DNA of 56,251 bases, taken from the NCBI GenBank assembly GCA_944321445.1, contig CALULJ010000010.1:1-56251 (forward strand). Direction: 5' to 3'. The notes beneath the pieces were generated by a model. The model had not been told where the DNA came from. It saw nothing but the letters and a program-made list of their open reading frames with translations, and did not search any database. Positions 1-7,415 of this stretch are shown here, one piece after another. Positions within the stretch are counted from its first letter, which is position 1. Each line of letters begins with the position of its first letter. The position numbers and the translations under genes were made by a program. This DNA is from an uncultured Collinsella sp. GTDB taxonomy: Bacteria > Actinomycetota > Coriobacteriia > Coriobacteriales > Coriobacteriaceae.

Positions 1-926
1 GCAACGAAGCGGCAGGGGAGAGCGACGCGTCTCTCTTCGATTTCTGCGGCGACGAAATCGAGGCCGCCGGCTTCAAGGTGGGCTCGGTCGACGAGGGCTG
101 GAGCGACGAGTACGCCAAGGGCGAGGTCATGGAGCAGCATCCCACAGCAGACGGCTCTTCCACCGCGCCCGAGGGCTCCGAGATCAACATCGTCATCTCG
201 CAGGGCCAGCAGGAAGAAGAGGTTGCGCAGAAGGAGGTCCCCGACCTCTCGAAGGCCGCCAACGAGGATGAGGCGCGCAAGATGCTGCGCGAGGTGGGCC
301 TGGAGCCCGGTGAGGTCAAGCAGGAGCCGAGCGATGATGTCGACGAGGGCAAGATCATGAACCAGAGCCCCGATGCCGGCACGATGGTCGACGAGGGCTC
401 GACGGTTGACTTCACGGTCTCGAGCGGCCCGGACTCCAAGCGTGTGCCCGACCTCACCGGCATGACGCGCAGCCAGGCCGACAAGGCACTCTCTGACCTG
501 GGCTTTGGCGTGACCTTCGACGAGCGTCACAGCTCGACCGTTGCCGAGGGCCTCGTGGTGAGCTGGAACCCCAGCGGCAACCAGCCCAAGGGTGCCGAGA
601 TTACCGTGATCATTTCGATGGGACCGGAGGAGACCGAAAAGGAGCCCGAGGAGCCCAGCACGGGCGATGACCCGAGCACGGACGACCCCGACACCGGCGA
701 TGAGCCGAGTGAGCCCAGCAGCGGCGGCATTTCGGCATCCGACATCCCGGACCTGACGGGCCTGGACAAGGCGAGCGCCGAGGGTGCCCTTAACGAGGCG
801 GGCCTCCCCTACAAGACCCGCTACGCCGATGGCCAGCGCTACGGTGTTGATCCGGACATCGCCATCAGCTGGGAACCGAGCGAGGACGGCACCTACGTTG
901 ACCTCGTCGTCGCCTGGTCACGGTAA
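1..926 (+). CDS. PASTA-repeat protein, C-terminal part (probable Ser/Thr kinase or PBP tail)
   Basis: The reading frame enters from the left edge (first whole codon at base 3), so only about 307 C-terminal residues are seen. They hold the end of one PASTA repeat, then three further repeats beginning near visible residues 79 (VPDLSKA), 148 (VPDLTGM) and 248 (IPDLTGL). Between the third and last repeat lies an acidic Pro/Ser/Asp linker at about residues 208-244. PASTA repeats bind muropeptides or lipid II outside the membrane, usually as the sensor of a PknB/PrkC-type Ser/Thr kinase or the tail of a class B or A penicillin-binding protein. The catalytic domain is outside the window, so kinase versus PBP cannot be settled; a kinase is my first guess from the number of repeats. 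The neighbour murB also serves peptidoglycan synthesis. Confidence 0.85.
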   Translation, partial: NEAAGESDASLFDFCGDEIEAAGFKVGSVDEGWSDEYAKGEVMEQHPTADGSSTAPEGSEINIVISQGQQEEEVAQKEVPDLSKAANEDEARKMLREVGLEPGEVKQEPSDDVDEGKIMNQSPDAGTMVDEGSTVDFTVSSGPDSKRVPDLTGMTRSQADKALSDLGFGVTFDERHSSTVAEGLVVSWNPSGNQPKGAEITVIISMGPEETEKEPEEPSTGDDPSTDDPDTGDEPSEPSSGGISASDIPDLTGLDKASAEGALNEAGLPYKTRYADGQRYGVDPDIAISWEPSEDGTYVDLVVAWSR

Positions 927-948
927 CCTGCACGATATCGCGATATGA

Positions 949-979
949 GAAAGGCCCCATTACGGGGCCTTTCTTTTTT
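949..979 (+). terminator. Rho-independent terminator after PASTA gene
   Basis: A perfect 10-bp stem (GAAAGGCCCC, 949-958, with GGGGCCTTTC, 964-973) and a five-base loop is followed by a run of six T. It sits 22 bases after the stop codon. It lies between two convergent genes and its A-rich left side could also stop murB transcription. Confidence 0.9.
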
Positions 980-1007
980 GCCTTGTTCCGCCGAGCGACA
1001 CGGCTTG

Positions 1008-1967
1008 CTAGAACACGCCGATGCGCTTGACCTCGGGCTCGAGCTCGACGCCAAACTGCGCTTTCACTTCTTCCTGCACGTGTTCGATGAGCGCGTTGAC
1101 GTCCGCCGCGGTGGCGTGGTCGGCATTGACCACGAAGCCGCAGTGCTTCTCGGACACTTGCGCGCCGCCCACGCGGCACCCGCGCAGACCGGCATCCATG
1201 ATGAGCTTGCCGGCGAAATAACCCTGAGGGCGCTTGAATGTGGAACCAGCGCTGGGCATCTCGAGCGGCTGCTTCTCTTCGCGGCGCTTCTGATACGTGT
1301 CCATATCGGCACGGATCATGCGCTCGTTGCCGGGTGCCAAGGAGAACGTGGCGGAGAGCACGATGAGACCTTCGTCGTGGATGCGGCTTTGGCGGTAGCC
1401 CATGTGAAGCTCGGACACGGGGATCGTACGCACGAAGCCGCGCATGTTCGTGCCGTCGGGCGCCTTCGCGCCGGGCTCGTAGACTTCGACTGACTCCAGG
1501 ACATCGGCCGCGCAGGCATCGTAGGCGCCTGCGTTCATATGGCAGGCTCCGCCCACCGTCGCCGGAATGCCCCACAGGGGCTCCAAGCCAGAGAGCTCCG
1601 CTTCCGCCGCGGCAAGCGCCACGTCGCGCAGCAGCGCGCCCGCCTGAGCGTGGATGCGCGTGCCCGCGACGTCGATGGCAGCGTAGTTCTCGCGCAGCAG
1701 GATGACGACGCCGCGGATGCCGCGATCGCCCACCAGCAGGTCGGAACCGTTGCCCACGACCGTGACGGGAACCCCCGCGATAGCGCAGGTATCAAGCGCA
1801 CGCACCACGGACTCCTTGTCGCGCGGGGTGAGCATGACATCGGCCGGGCCGCCGATCTTGAATGTGGTGTGGGCACTCATGGGCTCAAAGAGCACCAGGT
1901 TGTCCTCCCCCACCGCAGCACCCAGGGCGCAGAGGACCTCGTCGGTGATTCGGTCGTATTCGTGCAT
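1008..1967 (-). CDS. murB: UDP-N-acetylenolpyruvoylglucosamine reductase (MurB)
   Basis: 319 residues. MurB reduces UDP-GlcNAc-enolpyruvate to UDP-MurNAc with NADPH and FAD, the second committed step of peptidoglycan precursor synthesis in the cytoplasm. Seen: the FAD-binding stretch VVGNGSDLLV, GIPATVGGACHMNAGAY, the catalytic-serine region PSAGSTFKRP, and a C-terminal LEPEVKRIG with the conserved glutamate. The insert-poor C-terminal part (EKHCGFVVN) fits the type II form of Gram-positive bacteria. The frame stays open upstream to 2009, but the start at 1967 is preferred: it begins MHEYDR and has AAGAAGG just upstream. It stands alone, convergent with the PASTA gene and divergent from ecfT. 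Confidence 0.95.
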   Translation of the reverse strand: MHEYDRITDEVLCALGAAVGEDNLVLFEPMSAHTTFKIGGPADVMLTPRDKESVVRALDTCAIAGVPVTVVGNGSDLLVGDRGIRGVVILLRENYAAIDVAGTRIHAQAGALLRDVALAAAEAELSGLEPLWGIPATVGGACHMNAGAYDACAADVLESVEVYEPGAKAPDGTNMRGFVRTIPVSELHMGYRQSRIHDEGLIVLSATFSLAPGNERMIRADMDTYQKRREEKQPLEMPSAGSTFKRPQGYFAGKLIMDAGLRGCRVGGAQVSEKHCGFVVNADHATAADVNALIEHVQEEVKAQFGVELEPEVKRIGVF

Positions 1968-2180
1968 CGCGAACCGCCTTCTTGTGTCGCAAACGTTTTG
2001 GTGTCGCACAAACTATAACACCGCTTTGTTGAGCATGGACTTATCCCCACATCGGGCGCACGCCTCCCTGGGGGCTCATTCCTCCCGCGGCGCCTCCGCA
2101 CCCGGTTGACGGACGGCGCGCCGGTGGACACAATGGAGCACATCTGCAGGGTAGCGAGTCGTTTGGGGAGGTGCGCGTAC

Positions 2181-2981
2181 ATGGCGCTTCGCGTGAGCAT
2201 CGGCCAGTACTACGCTGTGGACTCCCCCGTTCACCGGCTCGACCCGCGTGTAAAACTCGTCGGAACCATCCTCTATATGGTGAGCTGCCTGCTTGTTGTC
2301 GATATCGCAACGGGCACGCTCGCCGCCGCTGCGCTTGCTGCGGTCGTCGCCCTGGCGCGCATCCCACTTGGCCAGCTGCTCGCCAAGGCACGTCCGCTTG
2401 CGGTCTTCCTCGTTGTCACCTCGCTCATCAACCTGTTCTGCATCGGCACAGGCGAGGTCGTTTGGAGCTGGGGCGTGTTGCGCATATGCACCGGAGGTAT
2501 CGAGGCCGCCGTGCTCTACACGGCGCGCTTTTTCCTGCTGCTGATGGGCGGGTCGCTCCTGATGTTCACCACGACCCCCATCGCGCTGGCCGACGCGGCG
2601 ACCAGCCTGCTCTCCCCGCTGGAGCGCCGAGGCGTCCGCGTGGGGGAAGCGGCCGTGGTGTTTTCGATCGCACTGTGCTTCGTGCCGGCGCTTGCACGGG
2701 AAGTCGACACCATCGTCGCAGCTCAAAAGGCACGCGGAGCCCAGCTGGAAGGAACGGGGCCCGTGGCGTACGCGCGCGCCTGCGTGCCGCTTGCCGTCCC
2801 GCTTTTCGCCAGCGCCCTGCGCCACGCGGAGAACCTGGGGCACGCCATGGACGCGCGCTGCTACACCGGAACCGGTCGTACACACTACCATGTGCTGCAC
2901 TTCGATGCGCGCCGCGACGGTATCGCGCTGGCGGCGCTCGCGCTCTACCTGGGCGCGCTCGCCGCGCTGTGGCTGGCGTAG
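2181..2981 (+). CDS. ecfT: ECF transporter transmembrane protein EcfT
   Basis: 266 residues, a multi-spanning membrane protein that couples two EcfA-type ATPases to a vitamin- or metal-binding S component in energy-coupling-factor importers. Seen: about five hydrophobic segments and the cytoplasmic coupling region with the first Ala-Arg-Gly motif (AQKARGAQLEG). The place of the second ARG motif reads ARCY in DARCYTGTG, so Gly is replaced by Cys. Start 2181 is chosen because GGGGAGG lies nine bases upstream and the protein then begins MALRVSIGQYY, typical of the family; longer starts add a non-hydrophobic tail. No ecfA or S-component gene is next to it, whereas most genomes keep ecfA1-ecfA2-ecfT together. 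Confidence 0.88.
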   Translation: MALRVSIGQYYAVDSPVHRLDPRVKLVGTILYMVSCLLVVDIATGTLAAAALAAVVALARIPLGQLLAKARPLAVFLVVTSLINLFCIGTGEVVWSWGVLRICTGGIEAAVLYTARFFLLLMGGSLLMFTTTPIALADAATSLLSPLERRGVRVGEAAVVFSIALCFVPALAREVDTIVAAQKARGAQLEGTGPVAYARACVPLAVPLFASALRHAENLGHAMDARCYTGTGRTHYHVLHFDARRDGIALAALALYLGALAALWLA

Positions 2982-3008
2982 CGCGCCCACGGCCCTCCCC
3001 TCTCTTCG

Positions 3009-3092
3009 ACAGATTCCGCGGAATCTGTCGAGCGAAATGGATGTTTCCCCAGGTATGGCACGAAAGCCTGTCACAGAATCCGCGAAATCTGT
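3009..3092. repeat. Inverted-arm intergenic element F
   Basis: The spacer between ecfT and the next gene carries a perfect 24-bp palindrome at 3007-3030 (core ACAGATTCCGCGGAATCTGT) and, 44 bases on, a second, imperfect copy at 3073-3092 in opposite sense (ACAGAATCCGCGAAATCTGT). The reverse complement of the second copy matches 18 of 20 positions of the first. No T tract follows either site, so this is not a plain terminator. The rest of 2982-3284 shows only the upstream region of the next gene. Confidence 0.6.
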
Positions 3093-3284
3093 TGGAGGCG
3101 AATGCGGGGACCCGGGCAGAAACCGCGAGAAGATGCGCGCCAAGCCACCTACTGCTTACCGAATCGACACAGAAGCCCCATGTCGATTGACGGTTCGTGA
3201 AAATCTGCCATGTGCTCGCCGTCTGCGGTATCCTGTAGCCTACAGACGTTGCCGATATACACATACAACACAACTGGAGCCTGT

Positions 3285-4586
3285 ATGTCACAACACACCT
3301 CACCTGCGCCGCAGAGCGCTTCGCATACCCCTAGCCCGCATACCGACCACGCCGTCTCGCGCCGAAGCGCGCTGAAGGCGATGCTTGCCGCCGCCGGTTC
3401 GGCGGTGCTCTTTGGCATGCCGGCGCTTGCCCAGGCAGAGCCCCAGGCCTCGCAGGAGACCCTCGACGCGCTCGACGATGCACAGGAACAGCTGGACGCT
3501 GCGCAAAAGCAGATTGACGACCTGTCGTATCAGTTCGAGGACCTGTCGGCGCAGCTCGACAGCACCATGGGCCAGATCGAGGGCGTGCAGGAGCAGATTG
3601 ACGCCACACAGGCCGAAATCGATGCCACGCAGGAAGATATCGACGAGAAGCAGGCCGATATCGACGAGAAGCAGGCGCAGCTGGAGGAAAAGCAGGAGGT
3701 CCTGTCGCAGCGCGTGGCCGCGAGCTACAAGGCCGGCGACCACTCCACGCTCTCGCTGCTGCTTTCGTCCGAATCGTTCGAAGAGCTCATCGCGACCGCG
3801 CACTACATCGACAAGGTGAACGCGAGCGACCAGGAAAACATCCGCGACATCCGCGACATCCAGGAGGAGCTCAGGCGCCAGAAAGCTGAGCTCGAGGCCG
3901 AAAAGGAGCAGCTCGAGGCCCAAAAGGCGAGCCTTGAGGAGCAGAAATCGCAGCTCGAGAGCCTCAAGACGCAGCAGACGCAGCAGCTCGACAGCATGAA
4001 GGAAAAAAAGGACGAGGTCCAGTCCCTCCTCAACGGCCTGAGCCAAGAGGTGAAAGACCTCATCAACCAGCGCGATGCCGAGATTCTGGCCGCCGCGCAG
4101 GCGGAGGAGGAGGCGCGCCGAGCCGCCGAGCAGGCCGCGCAGGCGGGCTCGGGCGGGGGCGCGACCTCGATTCCGGGCGACGGTCAGCAGGCCATCGCCG
4201 CTGGTAACGCTCAGCAGCGCGTCGTGCAGTCCGCCTACAGTACGCCGTCCCCCGGCACGGGCCTGTGCGCCAAATGGGTGTCGCAGGTGTTCCAGAACGC
4301 AGGCTTTGGCTACGTGGGCGGCAACGCCGATGACATGTACGCTAACTACTGCACGAGTTCCAACAAGGCGAACCTCAAGGTGGGTATGATCATCGCCGTA
4401 CCGTCGCATCCCCACACCGCCGCAGGCCGCATCTATGGCCATGTGGGCGTGTACGTGGGAGACAACACTGTGCGCGACAACATCGGCTACATCCGCACCA
4501 TCAATGTGGACTCGTGGATTTCCTACTACGGCCCCACCTCCACGCCGCGTTGGGGCTGGGCGAGCGGCATCAACCTCGAGGGCTAG
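3285..4586 (+). CDS. Tat-exported coiled-coil peptidoglycan amidase (CHAP/NlpC-like)
   Basis: 433 residues, probable secreted cell-wall hydrolase used in growth or daughter-cell separation. A twin-arginine signal (SRRSALK, residues 26-32, then a hydrophobic run) ends at ALAQA near residue 51. Residues 55-275 form a long heptad-rich coiled coil (repeated EKQADIDEKQAQ-type units), as in PcsB, CwlO and RipA-like proteins, where the coil keeps the enzyme inactive until a partner such as FtsEX acts. An Ala/Gly linker leads to a catalytic domain with Cys328 (GLCAKWVSQVF) and His386 (YGHVGVYVGD). Start chosen by GGAG seven bases upstream. The Tat signal is unusual, because such hydrolases normally use Sec. 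The exact peptide bond cut is unknown. Confidence 0.85.
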   Translation: MSQHTSPAPQSASHTPSPHTDHAVSRRSALKAMLAAAGSAVLFGMPALAQAEPQASQETLDALDDAQEQLDAAQKQIDDLSYQFEDLSAQLDSTMGQIEGVQEQIDATQAEIDATQEDIDEKQADIDEKQAQLEEKQEVLSQRVAASYKAGDHSTLSLLLSSESFEELIATAHYIDKVNASDQENIRDIRDIQEELRRQKAELEAEKEQLEAQKASLEEQKSQLESLKTQQTQQLDSMKEKKDEVQSLLNGLSQEVKDLINQRDAEILAAAQAEEEARRAAEQAAQAGSGGGATSIPGDGQQAIAAGNAQQRVVQSAYSTPSPGTGLCAKWVSQVFQNAGFGYVGGNADDMYANYCTSSNKANLKVGMIIAVPSHPHTAAGRIYGHVGVYVGDNTVRDNIGYIRTINVDSWISYYGPTSTPRWGWASGINLEG

Positions 4587-4612
4587 CCCCTCTCCCCCAC
4601 AATCGACATCAG

Positions 4613-4645
4613 GCCCGTCTTGCGATTGCGCAGGACGGGCTTTTT
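4613..4645 (+). terminator. Rho-independent terminator after amidase gene
   Basis: GCCCGTC (4613-4619) pairs with GACGGGC (4634-4640), with a nested pairing of the TTGCG/CGCA bases inside, followed by five T. Confidence 0.88.
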
Positions 4646-4809
4646 CGTGGCACGCGAAAAGTCGCGCAAACCTCATGCATCGCGCTGTGCATATGTGCAC
4701 GTCCTTTGGTATATCGCAAGCGGCCTGATGCGCTAGGGCGTGCACGGGCCCTGGGATATACTGAAAGTCGGACCGCGCGCCGCGGCGGCGCGCCGAAAGG
4801 AGACGACCC

Positions 4810-5868
4810 ATGTCGCAAACGCTAACCCCGCAAGACACCTGCGTTCTGGTGACCGGCGGCGCCGGCTTCATCGGCTCCCACACCGTCGTCGAGCTGCTTG
4901 AACGCGGATACCATGTCGTGGTGGTCGATGACCTGTCCAACTCGAGCCCGGTCGCCATCGACCGCATCAAGCAAATCGTCGGCGACGATGCCGCGCAGAA
5001 CCTCACGTTCTACGAGGCGAACATCCTCGACCGCGAGGCGCTCGAGCGCATCTTCGACGCCCACGCCATCGATCGCGTCATCCACTTCGCCGGCTTCAAG
5101 GCCGTAGGCGAGTCCGTACACAAGCCGCTCGAGTACTACCACAACAACATCGGCAGCACGCTCACCCTGTGCGACGTCATGCGCGAGCACGGCTGCAAGT
5201 CCATTATCTTCTCCAGCTCCTCCACAGTCTATGGCGACCCGGATAACCCGCCCGTGACCGAGGCCGACCCCAAGAAGCCCGCCACGAACCCCTACGGCTG
5301 GACCAAGTGGATGATCGAGCAGATGCTCATGGACCTGCACACCGCCGACGAGGAGTGGAACGTCGTGCTGCTGCGCTACTTCAACCCCATCGGCGCGCAC
5401 CCCAGCGGCCTCATCGGCGAGGACCCCAAGGGCATCCCCAACAACCTGGTTCCCTATGTGGCGCAGGTCGCCGTGGGCAAGCGTGAGTGCATCAACGTGT
5501 TTGGCGACGATTACCCCACGCCCGACGGCACCGGCGTGCGCGACTACATCCACGTGGTCGATTTGGCGCGCGGACACGTGAGCGCCCTTGAGTGGATGAA
5601 CGGCCGCGCCGAGGTGGGCATCTTCAACCTGGGCACCGGCACCGGCTCTTCGGTGCTCGACGTGATCCACGCGTTCGAGCGCGCCTGCGGCAAGGAGCTT
5701 CCCTACAAGATCTGCCCGCGCCGCGACGGCGATATCGCCGCCAACTGGTGCGACGCCACAAAGGCGCGCGAGGAGATGGGCTGGACCGCGGAGTTCGACA
5801 TCAACGACATGTGCCGCGACTCCTGGAACTGGCAGTCGCACAACCCCAACGGCTTTGCCACCGAGTAG
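4810..5868 (+). CDS. galE: UDP-glucose 4-epimerase
   Basis: 352 residues. GalE interconverts UDP-glucose and UDP-galactose (and in many bacteria the GlcNAc forms) with bound NAD, feeding the Leloir pathway and surface glycans. Seen: the Rossmann motif GGAGFIGSH at residues 16-24, the SSSTVYG serine region and the catalytic YGWTK pair, then FNPIGAHPSG and the GVRDYIHVVDLARGH stretch typical of GalE. Ribosome site AAAGGAG lies eight bases before ATG; a TATACT box lies at 4757-4762. No galK or galT is adjacent, so its role here may be glycan precursor supply. Confidence 0.96.
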   Translation: MSQTLTPQDTCVLVTGGAGFIGSHTVVELLERGYHVVVVDDLSNSSPVAIDRIKQIVGDDAAQNLTFYEANILDREALERIFDAHAIDRVIHFAGFKAVGESVHKPLEYYHNNIGSTLTLCDVMREHGCKSIIFSSSSTVYGDPDNPPVTEADPKKPATNPYGWTKWMIEQMLMDLHTADEEWNVVLLRYFNPIGAHPSGLIGEDPKGIPNNLVPYVAQVAVGKRECINVFGDDYPTPDGTGVRDYIHVVDLARGHVSALEWMNGRAEVGIFNLGTGTGSSVLDVIHAFERACGKELPYKICPRRDGDIAANWCDATKAREEMGWTAEFDINDMCRDSWNWQSHNPNGFATE

Positions 5869-5908
5869 CGCGCGACCGTATCGCAACTGCTTGGACACGC
5901 GTACAATA

Positions 5909-5943
5909 GACTGCGGCCCGCTCGATGGGTCGCAGTCTTTTTT
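5909..5943 (+). terminator. Rho-independent terminator after galE
   Basis: GACTGCG (5909-5915) pairs with CGCAGTC (5931-5937), extended inward by CCC/GGG, and six T follow. It ends 21 bases before the next start codon. Confidence 0.88.
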
Positions 5944-5964
5944 GTTGTGTGAGAGGGGCCGCGC

Positions 5965-6978
5965 ATGCAAAGCCCGTTTATCGATTATCTGAGCCGCCAC
6001 ATGGACGAGATCAATGACCGCCTGGTGGCGTTCTTTGTCGACCAAACCGACAACGCCGACATCGACACGTATCTGTATGCACCGCTCAAGCGTTATACCG
6101 ATAACCCCGGCAAACGGCATCGCCCGCTCATTTGCATGCTGGCGGCGCAGGCCGTGGGTGGTGACTTTCACAGCGCCATCAGCGCTGCGGCCGCCATCGA
6201 GCACTTCCAGACCGCCGCGCTCATTCACGACGACATCGCCGACAACGGCCACATGCGCCGCGGGATGCCGTGTTTGCACATCACCGAGGGCACGGGCCTT
6301 GCCATCAACTGCGGCGACTACGCGCTCACGCTCGTGACCGACGCCGTCCTGCGCGACGACGCGCTCGAGGACAGCGTCAAGCTGCGGGTTTTGCGCGAGC
6401 TCGTCGACATGATGCAGCGCACCGTCGAGGGCCAGGCGCTCGATTTGGGTTGGGTGCGCGACCGGCGCTTTGACCTCACTGTGGACGACTACCTGTGCAT
6501 GGCGACGCATAAGACCGCGTTCTACAGCGGCGCGATTCCGCTTGCCTGCGGTGCCATCATCGGCGGCGGCACGGACGAGCAGGTGGAGGCGCTACGGTCC
6601 TTTGGCTTGGACACGGGCCTGGCGTTCCAGATTCAAGACGACCTGTTGAACCTCATTGGCGAGAAAGAATCCAAGAACAAGGATTTCCGCAGCGACATCA
6701 CCGAGGGCAAGCGCACGCTCGTGGCCGTTCACGCGCTGGGCAGCCCCGCCCACCACGATGAGCTGGTGTCGATTCTGTCGTCCGAAACCGACGACCCCGC
6801 GGCGCTCGACCGGGCCGTCGAGATCTTCGAGGTGTGCGGCTCCATCGAGCACGCGCGTGCATACGCCCTCGAGCTCACCGATCGCGCCAAGCGCACGCTT
6901 GCGGGCGTGGAGCTGGATCCGCACTGCAAGGACCTGCTCACGGCTATGGCGGATTTCTTCGTGGAGCGCCTGAGTTAG
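5965..6978 (+). CDS. Polyprenyl (long-chain) diphosphate synthase
   Basis: 337 residues. It adds isopentenyl diphosphate units head to tail to an allylic diphosphate, giving prenyl chains for quinones, carotenoids or lipid carriers. Seen: the first aspartate-rich motif DDIAD at residues 89-93 followed by MRRG, and the second at 225-226 (QIQDDLLN), where the usual last Asp is Asn; KTAFYSGA matches the conserved KT stretch. The residues four and five places before the first motif are small (Ala), which in this family favours products of C20 or longer. Product length cannot be fixed from sequence. Single gene between two terminators. Confidence 0.88.
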   Translation: MQSPFIDYLSRHMDEINDRLVAFFVDQTDNADIDTYLYAPLKRYTDNPGKRHRPLICMLAAQAVGGDFHSAISAAAAIEHFQTAALIHDDIADNGHMRRGMPCLHITEGTGLAINCGDYALTLVTDAVLRDDALEDSVKLRVLRELVDMMQRTVEGQALDLGWVRDRRFDLTVDDYLCMATHKTAFYSGAIPLACGAIIGGGTDEQVEALRSFGLDTGLAFQIQDDLLNLIGEKESKNKDFRSDITEGKRTLVAVHALGSPAHHDELVSILSSETDDPAALDRAVEIFEVCGSIEHARAYALELTDRAKRTLAGVELDPHCKDLLTAMADFFVERLS

Positions 6979-7002
6979 CACACATAACATGCCCGTTATT
7001 GC

Positions 7003-7044
7003 ACCGGCCCCTTCGCCCCTGTGAGAGGCGAAGGGGCCGGTTTG
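7003..7044 (+). terminator. Strong hairpin after prenyl synthase gene
   Basis: Perfect 15-bp arms (7003-7017 and 7027-7041; core CGGCCCCTTCGCC) around a nine-base loop, with a short T run. Likely terminator. Confidence 0.75.
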
Positions 7045-7054
7045 GCTTGCAAGC

Positions 7055-7116
7055 AAAAAGCCCCGCGCTCAGACGTGCCGCCCGGGACTGTTTGGGCGCA
7101 CGCCTGGGCGCGGGGC
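7055..7116 (-). terminator. Terminator of the small membrane protein gene
   Basis: On the minus strand GCGCGGGGC (7108-7116) pairs with GCCCCGCGC (7060-7068), with further pairing inside, and is followed by a T run (A run at 7055-7059 on the plus strand). Confidence 0.7.
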
Positions 7117-7148
7117 CTCGAAGGGGTATCGGGTCTTCGTCCGCCGCG

Positions 7149-7301
7149 TTAGGCGAACAGTAAACTGTGGAAGATGAGCGCGAGCGAGAGAACCACGAGC
7201 AGCGCCAGCGAAATCAGCGCGCCGCGATCGTCCTTGAGGGGCGTAACGTCCGCCTTTGTGCCGTCTTCCATAATGAGGACATCGCCGAAGCTGTCGAACA
7301 T
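7149..7301 (-). CDS. Small single-pass membrane protein of about 50 residues
   Basis: A short open frame starting MFDSFGDVLIMEDG and ending ALIFHSLLFA. Residues 27-50 are strongly hydrophobic (LISLALLVVLSLALIF), preceded by a charged stretch (DVTPLKDDRG), so a single membrane helix at the C-terminus with the N-terminus probably in the cytoplasm. GGAGAG lies at good distance before the ATG at 7301; an in-frame ATG two codons earlier (7307) is less well spaced. It has its own terminator downstream, which supports real expression. It is not recognised. It lies just downstream of the sensor kinase gene on the same strand, but 115 bases away. Confidence 0.6.
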   Translation of the reverse strand: MFDSFGDVLIMEDGTKADVTPLKDDRGALISLALLVVLSLALIFHSLLFA

Positions 7302-7415
7302 GTACATCACTCTCCGTAGCGATTTTCATCGCGTTTTATGGTATGCGTCGAATGAAAAGGGCGTGTAAGGGCCGCCGCAGGGTTGTGCAAGCAGCGGCGA
7401 CCCTGTGAGGGACAG

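Noticed and set aside
1968-2180. A riboswitch in front of ecfT
   Set aside because: The spacer between murB and ecfT is short and I see no conserved thiamine, cobalamin, riboflavin or other known aptamer motif.
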